Below are positions 1-6,280 of a stretch of 43,001 bases of DNA, in pieces. The stretch is from contig JAJEIH010000057.1 of NCBI GenBank assembly GCA_022827685.1, forward strand, positions 1 through 43,001, written 5' to 3'. A program made the translations under genes and the position numbers. The notes beneath the pieces are model-generated. The model was given only the letters and a program-made list of their open reading frames with translations. It ran no database searches and was not told the origin of the DNA. This DNA comes from Alphaproteobacteria bacterium. Lineage in GTDB: Bacteria > Pseudomonadota > Alphaproteobacteria > Bin95. Each line of letters begins with the position of its first letter. Position 1 is the stretch's first letter.

Positions 1-1
1 T

Positions 2-16
2 GGGGTGAAAAACCCC
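2..16. other. Short hairpin at left edge
   Basis: GGGGT (2-6) and ACCCC (12-16) form a 5-bp stem around a GAAAA loop. It could be the tail of a terminator for a gene outside the window, or chance. Nothing else is recognisable in bases 1-57. Confidence 0.25.
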
Positions 17-57
17 CGATCACTCCTCGTGGACCAACCCGAACCCGCGGAAATCCG

Positions 58-453
58 TCAAGCCAACGGGGTAAGAAAAATCTCAGACCAGCCGGAGCCC
101 TTGCTCAGAAAGCGGTTCCAAACAGCGCACATGCCTCTGTAGCGCGGGCGCTCGCGTTCCGGCAGCGCGTCGAAATACTCTCCCGCCTGTTCGTATGCCG
201 CCTTCAGGTCGCGCCCGGCGCTTTTCTGCTCGACGATCAGCACGCCCGGCCAGAACAGGTCTATGAAGCCCGAACGGTTGTCCAGCTTCGCAACATGCTC
301 TTCGTAGCGGGCCACGGTCCGCCGCTGCACCCCGAACACCCGGAAGAATGCGTTGTAGAAGCTCTGCGTCTCGCCCTTCTCGTAAGCCGCGTCCTTCCAG
401 TCTTCGGCGAAGGCGGCGGCGCGGGCGCGAACCTCGTTCCACGACAGGCGCAT
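58..453 (-). pseudogene. Truncated N-terminus of a class I SAM-dependent DNA methyltransferase
   Basis: The first ~103 residues of this 131-aa reading frame look like the N-terminal domain of the large MmeI-like / type IIG DNA methyltransferases (about 900 aa). They show RLSWNEVRARAAAFAEDWKD, a SFYNAFFRVFG-type segment, SGFIDLFWPG and VEQKSAGRDL followed by a tyrosine-rich stretch. After ERERPRY the family normally continues into its PRY-V-DF segment and then the SAM-binding domain. Here the sequence changes to unrelated residues and stops. Neither the SAM motif nor the NPPY catalytic motif is present. I read it as a decayed remnant cut by a deletion. Whether more of it lies left of the window cannot be seen. 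Confidence 0.7.
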
Positions 454-533
454 CAGGCCGCGCTGTCCGGTTCGTCCGGGCGCAGCGGGTGCAGCACCGG
501 CCCGGCGCGGTCATTCGCCATGTCGTTCACCAT
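453..533 (-). CDS. Possible 26-aa leader ORF coupled to the methyltransferase remnant
   Basis: An ATG at 533 is preceded by a good AAGGAG ribosome site and opens a 26-codon frame starting MVNDMANDRAG. Its TGA overlaps the ATG of the methyltransferase remnant (TGATG), an arrangement typical of translational coupling. The peptide has no recognisable domain. It may be a genuine leader or the remains of an upstream gene. The call rests only on the ribosome site and the overlap. Confidence 0.25.
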   Translation of the reverse strand: MVNDMANDRAGPVLHPLRPDEPDSAA

Positions 534-845
534 CGGCGCTCCTTGTCCGTCAATGGTAGCCGATCGGGTCCGCGTCCACAGCCTCGCCGTCCCCGATACG
601 GCAAACCTCCATGCCCCGGAGCTGCGGCAATCTGTTCTTTGAGATTCAGGTAATAATTCTGCAATAAGAACTTGCATTTTTAGAAACTGTGATATGATGG
701 GTCTGAGGGAAGAGGCATCCGGAGCCGCTTCCCGCCCGTGCCGGTCCGGTGCGGAACGACCCCGATTCAGCCGACAGGCGAGGTGCGTTCTGCGCCTGCC
801 TCGCGCGCGCAATCAGGCGCGCGCAGGATACGCGCGAATCAGGGT

Positions 846-871
846 CCCGCCGCTGCCAGGCCAGCGGCGGG
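846..871. repeat. Perfect hairpin, 10-bp stem
   Basis: CCCGCCGCTG (846-855) pairs fully with CAGCGGCGGG (862-871) across a 6-nt loop. There is no T-run on either side, so it is a poor intrinsic terminator. It lies in repeat-like non-coding DNA and may belong to a dispersed element. Confidence 0.5.
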
Positions 872-968
872 GAGAACGGAACGGAGTGGAACGAAACGAG
901 ATGAGGGAACAACATGCAGGATGCAGACGGGCACGGCTTCGAGGAGGTCGGCAGGACGCTCGAACTCT

Positions 969-1084
969 CCTCTCCCGCTCGCGGGAGAGGCCGGGAGAGG
1001 GTCAGCGGCCGTGCGGCCTGGAAAGGCCCCGACAGGCGGAGAGACAACCTTCCACCCCGGCCCTCCCTCGCAAGCGAAGGAGGG
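969..1084. repeat. REP-like composite palindromic element
   Basis: Two palindromes sit about 70 bp apart. At 969-990, CCTCTCCCGC pairs perfectly with GCGGGAGAGG around TC. At 1061-1084, CCCTCC-c-TCGC pairs with GCGA-a-GGAGGG around AA. The first type, a CTCTCCCGC stem, is a common dispersed intergenic repeat in alphaproteobacteria. The pair probably forms one composite element. Family membership is inferred from appearance only. Confidence 0.5.
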
Positions 1085-1147
1085 TGAAATGAGGGGCGGA
1101 GCCCATGCCCGAACAGGCCACAGGATATGCGCCCTGCGCATGCGGAA

Positions 1148-1217
1148 CATGACATCTCATGACATATCGCAGGGGGCTCCGCCGGCACCGCATGACAAAA
1201 CATGACATTCCATGACA
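1148..1217. repeat. Five CATGACA direct repeats in 10-bp phase
   Basis: CATGACA occurs at 1148, 1158, 1191, 1201 and 1211. Three of the four steps are exactly 10 bp, and the remaining step is 33 bp. The cluster lies 31 bp beyond the 3' end of the esterase gene. Helical phasing suggests protein binding, but it may equally be part of the neighbouring repeat element. Confidence 0.55.
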
Positions 1218-1247
1218 CGGCACGGGGACGGTCCGGCGGTAATGCCG

Positions 1248-1898
1248 CTATCGCCCCGCGAGCCGCGCCATGAACGCCAGCCCGGCCTGCATGCCGGCCG
1301 GGTCGATGCCGTGGCCGAGGCCGGGGCGGCCGTGGGTCTCGACCGCAAAACCGGCGCCCTCCAGCGCCGCCGCCGCCTCGGCCATGGAGGCGTAGGGCAC
1401 GAGTTCGTCCCTCTCGCCGTGGATGAGCGCCACGGGCGGCCGGCTCTGCGCTTCCCGCTCCAGCAGTTCCGGGGCCAGCAGGCGGCCGGAATAGCCGAGA
1501 ATGCCCGCCAGCGGCTCGGCGCGCCGGGGCCCCGTATGCAGGGCCAGCATGGTCCCCTGGCTGAAGCCGGCGAGGGTGAGCGCCGAAGGCGCGAGGCCGG
1601 TTTCCTCCAGCAGGTCGTCGATGAGGCCATCGACCATCGCCGAGGCGGCGCGGAGGCCCGCCAGGCGCAATTCGTCGCTGCGGCCGTGGATGCCGAACCA
1701 CTGCCGGCCGAACGGCGCGCCCTCGCAGGGAAAGGGCGCATGCGGCGACACGAACAGCGCATCGGGCATGGCCGGCGCCCAGGCGGGCGCGAGGCCGATC
1801 AGGTCGTCGCCGTCCGCCCCGTAGCCGTGCAGCAGCAGCACGATGCGGGCGGGCGGCGCGCCCGTTGCGGGCGGATGCCGGGGGCCGTCGAGTCGCAT
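1248..1898 (-). CDS. Phospholipase/carboxylesterase (Abhydrolase_2 family)
   Basis: This 216-aa serine hydrolase belongs to the small esterase/acyl-protein thioesterase-like family, which cleaves short-chain esters or lysophospholipids in the cytosol. LLLHGYGADGDD near residue 21 supplies the oxyanion region. The nucleophile is Ser113 in GFSQG, followed by Asp164 in GERDELVP and His196 in GLGHGID, so the catalytic triad is complete and well spaced. The length is normal and there is no signal peptide. It is divergent from gluQ, with 43 bp between the two starts. The physiological substrate cannot be told from sequence. Confidence 0.85.
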   Translation of the reverse strand: MRLDGPRHPPATGAPPARIVLLLHGYGADGDDLIGLAPAWAPAMPDALFVSPHAPFPCEGAPFGRQWFGIHGRSDELRLAGLRAASAMVDGLIDDLLEETGLAPSALTLAGFSQGTMLALHTGPRRAEPLAGILGYSGRLLAPELLEREAQSRPPVALIHGERDELVPYASMAEAAAALEGAGFAVETHGRPGLGHGIDPAGMQAGLAFMARLAGR

Positions 1899-1941
1899 GG
1901 CGTTGACGGCTAGCCCAAAGCCGGGGTCTTGTCACCCTTCC
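1899..1941. promoter_or_regulatory. Shared divergent promoter gap
   Basis: Only 43 bp separate the start codons of the minus-strand esterase and the plus-strand gluQ, so the promoters must overlap each other or the coding sequences. No clear -35/-10 pair was recognised. Confidence 0.35.
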
Positions 1942-2700
1942 ATGCCAACGGTCACCCGCTTCGCCCCGAGCCCGACGGGCCGGCTGCATCTGGGCCATGC
2001 CTATGCGGCGCTGTTCGCCGCCGACCGGGCGGCGCGGGCGGGCGGGCGGTTCCTCGTCCGGATCGAGGATATCGACCGGAGCCGCTGCCGCCCGGAATTC
2101 GAGGCGGGCATACTGGAGGACCTCGCCTGGCTCGGCCTCGAATGGGAAGAGCCGGTGCGCCGGCAGTCCGACCACATGGACGACTACGCCGCCGCGCTGG
2201 CCTCGCTCGACCGGTGCGGGCTGATCTATCCCTGCTTCTGCACGCGCCGGGAGATCGAGGCGGCGGCGACCGCGCCCCACGGCCCCGAGGGTCCGCCCTA
2301 TCCCGGCACCTGCCGGGCGCTGACCGAAACCGAACGCGGGGCGCGCATGGCGCGGGGCGAGGCCTATGCGCTCCGGCTGACGGAGGGCGACACGGTGGTC
2401 GCGCGCAAGGACATCCGCACGAGCTACCATCTGGCCGTCGTGGTGGACGACGCGCTGCAGGGCGTGACGCTGGTGACGCGCGGCGAGGACCTTGCCTTCG
2501 CCGTGCCGGTCCAGAACCGCCTGCAACGGCTGCTCGGCCTGCCAATGCCGGACTACGAACACCATCCGGTATTGACCGACGGCGAGGGCCGCCGCTTCGC
2601 CAAGCGCGACCGGGCGCTGACCCTGCAAAGCCTGCGCGAGTCGGGCGTATCCCCCGCCGAGGTGCGGACGCGGATCGAGCGGATGGGCGGGGTGTTCTGA
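1942..2700 (+). CDS. gluQ: Glutamyl-Q tRNA(Asp) synthetase
   Basis: The enzyme activates glutamate and attaches it to the queuosine base at position 34 of tRNA(Asp). It is a paralogue of GluRS without the anticodon-binding domain. The 252-aa protein begins MPTVTRFAPSPTGRLHLGHA, with the HIGH motif as HLGH (16-19). The zinc site is Cys98, Cys100, Tyr120 and Cys124, and the KMSKS equivalent is AKRDRA near 220-225. The frame is open farther upstream, but the conserved RFAPSPTG start and the tight gap to the esterase favour the ATG at 1942. It is slightly shorter than many family members. Confidence 0.9.
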   Translation: MPTVTRFAPSPTGRLHLGHAYAALFAADRAARAGGRFLVRIEDIDRSRCRPEFEAGILEDLAWLGLEWEEPVRRQSDHMDDYAAALASLDRCGLIYPCFCTRREIEAAATAPHGPEGPPYPGTCRALTETERGARMARGEAYALRLTEGDTVVARKDIRTSYHLAVVVDDALQGVTLVTRGEDLAFAVPVQNRLQRLLGLPMPDYEHHPVLTDGEGRRFAKRDRALTLQSLRESGVSPAEVRTRIERMGGVF

Positions 2701-2712
2701 GCGGTGTCCCGG

Positions 2713-3558
2713 TTACATCTTCGCCGCGAAGGCTTCGAAGGACATGCCGCCCGTGCGCACGGCGTCGAAGAGCATCGAGAAGTGGTTGGCGCCCGGCACC
2801 GTCACGCGCTCGACCGCGCAGCCGGCCGCTTCGGCGATGCCGGCATAGCCCGCGCTCTGCGCCTGCCAGCCGGCCGGCTCCCCGCCGCCGACCGAAACCA
2901 CCATCGGCACGGGCCTCGCCGGCGGGTTGGCGAAGACGTCGTTGCGCGCCGCCATGGCCTCGTCGAGCCGCACTTCCTCGTTCACCGAGATGCGCCGCAC
3001 GACCGGCGTCTCGTAAATGCCGCTCATGCAGTGCGCGCCCGCGATGAGCGCCGCCGAGGACGGGTCCGCGAGCAGCATGGCGGTCAGATGCGCGCCGGCC
3101 GAATGTCCCCCGACGAAGAGCCGCGCCGGGTCGCAGCCCCACTCTTCGGCATGGCCGTGGACGAAGGCGAGGCAGGCGCGCATCTGGGCCACGATCCCGT
3201 CCAGCGTCACGTCCGGGCAGAGCGCGTAATCGACATTGGCGACGGTCGCGCCGCGCTCGACGAAGCCGCCGACGGCGAAGCTGTGGTCCGCCTTGGAGAA
3301 CCGGCGCCAGTAGCCGCCGTGGATGAACATGAACAGCGCGCCATTGCCGCCCGGGGCCGGCTTGTGCAGGTCCAGCGCCTCGCGCGGCCCGGCGCCGTAG
3401 GCGATGTCGTATGCGCCGGGCCAGGATTCGCGCGCCGCTTCGGCCGCCGCCAGATACTCCTCCAGATGGGCTTCCACCGCCTCGTCGCCAACCGCGGCGC
3501 GCGGATTGAAATGCGCTTCAAGGGTCGCGTCGTCCGCCGAGCGCCAGTCGAATGTCAC
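2713..3558 (-). CDS. Alpha/beta hydrolase, arylformamidase (kynurenine formamidase)-like
   Basis: This 281-aa cytosolic hydrolase resembles the arylformamidase branch of the hormone-sensitive-lipase-like fold. It shows the HGGYW oxyanion motif (80-84), the nucleophile Ser153 in GGHSAGA and a C-terminal His259 in PGANHF. Glu227 in VGGGEP is the likely acid. N-formylkynurenine is the best-known substrate of the group, but no tryptophan-degradation neighbour is present, so the substrate stays open. It converges on gluQ with a 12-bp gap and is divergent from the MetE-like gene. Confidence 0.75.
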   Translation of the reverse strand: MTFDWRSADDATLEAHFNPRAAVGDEAVEAHLEEYLAAAEAARESWPGAYDIAYGAGPREALDLHKPAPGGNGALFMFIHGGYWRRFSKADHSFAVGGFVERGATVANVDYALCPDVTLDGIVAQMRACLAFVHGHAEEWGCDPARLFVGGHSAGAHLTAMLLADPSSAALIAGAHCMSGIYETPVVRRISVNEEVRLDEAMAARNDVFANPPARPVPMVVSVGGGEPAGWQAQSAGYAGIAEAAGCAVERVTVPGANHFSMLFDAVRTGGMSFEAFAAKM

Positions 3559-3640
3559 TTTGCCCCTCCCATGCCACGCCTGTTGGCTTTACCCGCCGCC
3601 ATTGTACCATGGCCGCTTCCGGATCGAGGGGAGGCCCGCC

Positions 3641-4681
3641 ATGCCGCTCACCTGCGCCCATCTCGTCGGCAGTCTGCCCTACCCCGACGCCGACACGGCC
3701 TTCGCGGAAATCGGCAGCCGGCTGGGCCCGCATCTCAAGCGGATTCCGGACGGCGAGACCGGCGAGCGGGCGCGCTGGATCTTCTGGCAGCGGGCCAGGG
3801 TCGAGGCTCACCCGGCGATGGAGGTGGCGGCCGACGAGGACAAGGCGCGCATCCACCAGTGGGACGGCAAGCTGATCCGCGAATGGGAGCTGTTCCGCTT
3901 CCGCGCCGGCGTCGATCCCGCGACGGTCGAATTCGACCCCGGCTATGCGCCCGAGGCGACCCGCTCCTACGCCCGCTTCACCGCCATGCGCGACGCCGGG
4001 ACATTGCCCGCCGGGGTGCGGTTCCAGGTCTGCCTGCCGACGCCGATGGCGGTCGGATACTGGTTCGTTTCGCCGTCGTCCCGGCCGGACTTCTTCGCGG
4101 CCTATGAGCGCGCCTTCAAGGCCGACCTCGCGAAGATCTGCGCCGCGATCCCGCCGGACGACCTGGCGATCCAGTGGGACGTCTGCCAGGAGGTGCTCGC
4201 CTGGGAGGGCTATTTCCCGAACCGGCCGGCGAGCTACAAGCAGGATATCACCGGCATGCTGGCGCGCCTCGGCAACGCCGTGCCCGAACCCGTGGAGCTC
4301 GGCTACCACCTCTGCTACGGCACGCCGAACGACGAGCATGTGGTGATGCCGACCGACCTCGCCAACACGGTGGAGATCACCCACGGCATCCTCGCCGGGC
4401 TGGAGCGCTCCCTCCAGTTCGTCCATGTCCCCGCGCCGAAACACCGGGACGACGCGGCCTATTACGCGCCGCTTGCAGATTTGAAGCTACCCGATGGCTG
4501 TGAGCTCTATCTGGGCCTCATCCACCATGACGACCGCGAGGGCGACCGCCGCCGCATCGCCGCGGCGACGCAGACGGTCGCCTCCTTCGGCATCGCCACC
4601 GAATGCGGCTGGGGCCGCAGTGACCCCGCTCGCGCGCCCGGCCTGCTCGACAGCCACCGCATCGCGCTGGAAGCGGAGTGA
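3641..4681 (+). CDS. MetE C-terminal-domain-like zinc methyltransferase family protein
   Basis: This 346-aa protein has the TIM-barrel pattern of the cobalamin-independent methionine synthase C-terminal half. The four zinc ligands of that family appear to be kept: His223 and Cys225 in GYHLCYG, Glu245 in ANTVEIT, and Cys322 in TECGWGR, which matches the DCGLKTR segment of MetE. The MetE N-terminal half, which helps bind folate, is missing. Such stand-alone proteins may use another methyl donor. GAGGGGAGG just upstream supports the ATG at 3641. It stands alone, so the methyl donor and acceptor are unknown. Confidence 0.7.
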   Translation: MPLTCAHLVGSLPYPDADTAFAEIGSRLGPHLKRIPDGETGERARWIFWQRARVEAHPAMEVAADEDKARIHQWDGKLIREWELFRFRAGVDPATVEFDPGYAPEATRSYARFTAMRDAGTLPAGVRFQVCLPTPMAVGYWFVSPSSRPDFFAAYERAFKADLAKICAAIPPDDLAIQWDVCQEVLAWEGYFPNRPASYKQDITGMLARLGNAVPEPVELGYHLCYGTPNDEHVVMPTDLANTVEITHGILAGLERSLQFVHVPAPKHRDDAAYYAPLADLKLPDGCELYLGLIHHDDREGDRRRIAAATQTVASFGIATECGWGRSDPARAPGLLDSHRIALEAE

Positions 4682-4695
4682 AGCCGGTCGGTAAG

Positions 4696-5031
4696 TCAGG
4701 TAAGCGCGCGTAAAGCCGCTTCGGGTGCCTTGTCGAGGATTTTCAGCAAGGCCCTTGCGGCGCCCGTAGGGCCGCGCTTGCCCTGTTCCCAGTTGCGGAT
4801 CGTTTCCTGCGGCACGTCTATGCGGCGCGCGAACTCCACTTGCGTCAGCCCGAGACGCCGGCGCACCCGGCGGGCGAAGCGCGCCATGTCCTGCATCGCC
4901 TCGGCATCGTCCTCGCGCGCCTGTCGCGCGATATCCTCTTCGGTCGTCCCGTCCAACACCCGGTAATCGACCTGTCCCGGAGGAAGCGTCTGCGGATCGT
5001 CCGGGTCAATCCTGACGCGCGTTCTGCTCAT
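4696..5031 (-). CDS. brnA: BrnA-position antitoxin with XRE-type helix-turn-helix
   Basis: The 111-aa protein has an acidic N-terminal part (MSRTRVRIDPDDPQ) and a Cro/C1-type helix-turn-helix at about 60-105 (LGLTQVEFARRIDVPQETIRNWEQGKRGP). In BrnT/BrnA modules the downstream partner binds the RNase toxin and represses the operon. Its start overlaps the toxin's 3' end by 26 bp, typical of coupled toxin-antitoxin synthesis. The frame is open farther upstream, but only this ATG leaves the toxin intact. Classical BrnA is ribbon-helix-helix, so this is an XRE-type partner. The symbol follows position rather than close homology. Confidence 0.75.
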   Translation of the reverse strand: MSRTRVRIDPDDPQTLPPGQVDYRVLDGTTEEDIARQAREDDAEAMQDMARFARRVRRRLGLTQVEFARRIDVPQETIRNWEQGKRGPTGAARALLKILDKAPEAALRALT

Positions 5032-5362
5032 ATTCCCGAACCTCCCTGGCATTGGCCTTGCGAGCCGACACGATGCGGACGACGGCGCCGCGCATCGTGT
5101 AGATCGCAACGAACACCCGGCCTTCTATCTTCCCGAGCAATCTGTAGCGGTCCTCGCCATAGTCGAACCGGCGATCCTGACCGACAGTCCTGTCGCGATC
5201 CAGAAACGCGCGGATGACGTAGGCGAAATCAAAGCCACGCTGCGAGAAACAGTCTTTGCTTTTGGCATCGTTCCACTCGAATTCTATAGCAGTATGTAGG
5301 CCATTGGCCGACAATTGTCGAGGCCCGATACGGTGGCGTTTGTCCTGATTACCGGTCGCCAT
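5006..5362 (-). CDS. brnT: BrnT family toxin (ribonuclease)
   Basis: This is a RelE-like RNase toxin of the BrnT family. The hallmark parts are IEFEWNDAKSKDCFSQRGFDF (N-terminal strand-helix), YGEDRYRLLGKIEGRVF, and the C-terminal RIVSARKANAREVREYE signature. Toxicity in the family comes from mRNA cleavage, and the antitoxin follows. From the ATG at 5362 the protein is 118 aa, about 20 residues longer than usual at the N-terminus. That ATG lies inside the last codons of the ion-channel gene. No closer in-frame ATG or GTG exists, although a TTG lies at codon 17. The start is therefore uncertain. Confidence 0.8.
   Translation of the reverse strand: MATGNQDKRHRIGPRQLSANGLHTAIEFEWNDAKSKDCFSQRGFDFAYVIRAFLDRDRTVGQDRRFDYGEDRYRLLGKIEGRVFVAIYTMRGAVVRIVSARKANAREVREYEQNARQD
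5299..5320. promoter_or_regulatory. Paired palindromes, possible toxin-antitoxin operator
   Basis: CGACAATTGTCG (5309-5320) is a perfect 12-bp palindrome. It directly adjoins GGCCATTGGCC (5299-5309), nearly symmetric. Both fall at the 5' end of brnT, where an autorepressing antitoxin would bind. If this is the operator, the true toxin start may lie downstream of the annotated ATG. Confidence 0.4.
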
Positions 5363-6182
5363 TGCTTCCCGTCCGCCCGATTTCCTCCTTGAGCGCGCGG
5401 ATTTCGCTGCGCAGGCCCTCCAGCTCGGTTGCGAGGAAGGAGGCTTCGGCTTCCGTCACCTGCCTGAGCACCGCCGTCGTCTCTTCCCGATCTACCGTGT
5501 GCAGGGTCTGCATGGCATCGACGATGACGGCGATGAAGAGGTTCAGCACCGCGAAGCTGGTCAGCAGGATGAAGGGCACGAAGAACGCCCAGGCCCAGTC
5601 GAAGGTCTCCATCACCGGGCGCACAATGCCCATCGACCAGCTCTCCAGGGTCATGATCTGGAAGAGCGAATACATGGAGGCGCCGACGCTGCCGAACCAC
5701 TCCGGGAACGCCTCCCCGAACATGCGCGTCGCCATCACCGCACCCACATAGAAGACGAGCAGCAGCAGGCTGGAGATCGAGCCGAGGCCCGGGATCGCGT
5801 GCAGCAGCGCCTCCACCACCTTGCGCATCTGCGGCACGACGGACACCAGCCGCAGCACGCGCAGGATGCGCAGCGCCCGGAGCACCGAGAGATTGCCGGT
5901 CGCCGGGAGGAGCGTGACGGCGATGACCGCGAAGTCGAACAGGTTCCAGCCGCGCTTGAAGAAGGCCGGCCCCTGGGCCACCAGCCGGGCGGCAATCTCG
6001 ACGACGAAGACCGCCACGATCGCCTTGTCGAGCCAGCCGAGCCAGGGCGAGAGCGCCTCGTTTATCGTCGCCGAGGTCTCCAGCCCGAGCGTCACCGCGT
6101 TGACGACGATCAGCGCCGTGACCAGCCGTTCCGTCTTCGGCGAGCACACCAGACCGTTCAACCGCTCGCGCCAGGCCGCCAT
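5349..6182 (-). CDS. Voltage-gated sodium channel, NaChBac/NavAb family
   Basis: This 277-aa single-domain (6-TM) bacterial sodium channel works as a homotetramer in the inner membrane. Approximate segments are S1 19-36, S2 52-68, S3 81-92, S4 99-113 with gating arginines 102, 105, 108 and 111 at every third position, S5 129-150, and S6 198-222. The selectivity filter TLESWSM (178-184) is the one found in NavAb, and PEWFG before the pore helix and GIVRP after the filter also match. Residues 245-270 form the usual C-terminal coiled coil. GGGAGG just upstream fixes the ATG at 6182 over an upstream TTG. Relatives in marine bacteria serve motility and sodium/pH homeostasis. The brnT start overlaps its 3' end by 14 bp. 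Confidence 0.92.
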   Translation of the reverse strand: MAAWRERLNGLVCSPKTERLVTALIVVNAVTLGLETSATINEALSPWLGWLDKAIVAVFVVEIAARLVAQGPAFFKRGWNLFDFAVIAVTLLPATGNLSVLRALRILRVLRLVSVVPQMRKVVEALLHAIPGLGSISSLLLLVFYVGAVMATRMFGEAFPEWFGSVGASMYSLFQIMTLESWSMGIVRPVMETFDWAWAFFVPFILLTSFAVLNLFIAVIVDAMQTLHTVDREETTAVLRQVTEAEASFLATELEGLRSEIRALKEEIGRTGSNGDR

Positions 6183-6280
6183 TTCCGCCTCCCTCACCTG
6201 AATGGCGGCCAAATAGTCAAGGCCCGCAGTCGGGCGCAAGCGGTTGCGGCGGCGGCTCCTTGCGGCTATCCGGCGCGCTC

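Larger units (their letters stand above)
534..1247. other. Non-coding stretch with palindromes and short repeats
   Basis: No convincing gene lies between the methyltransferase remnant and the esterase. Reading frames here have arginine-rich, repeat-like translations and no domain. The stretch holds an AT-rich island (about 640-700), a perfect 10-bp-stem hairpin (846-871), two REP-like palindromes (969-990 and 1061-1084) and five CATGACA motifs (1148-1217). The AT-rich island contains TTGCAT (672-677) and TATGAT (693-698) 15 bp apart, a weak plus-strand promoter candidate. This is a typical accessory junction where repeats collect. Confidence 0.6.

Noticed and set aside
694..1092. A 132-codon plus-strand frame in the repeat region
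   Set aside because: It runs through palindromes, has no recognisable domain and no convincing ribosome site.
646..2628. A 660-codon minus-strand frame spanning the esterase and gluQ
   Set aside because: It covers the antisense of gluQ and another frame of the esterase; its translation is Arg/Pro/Ala-rich with no domain.
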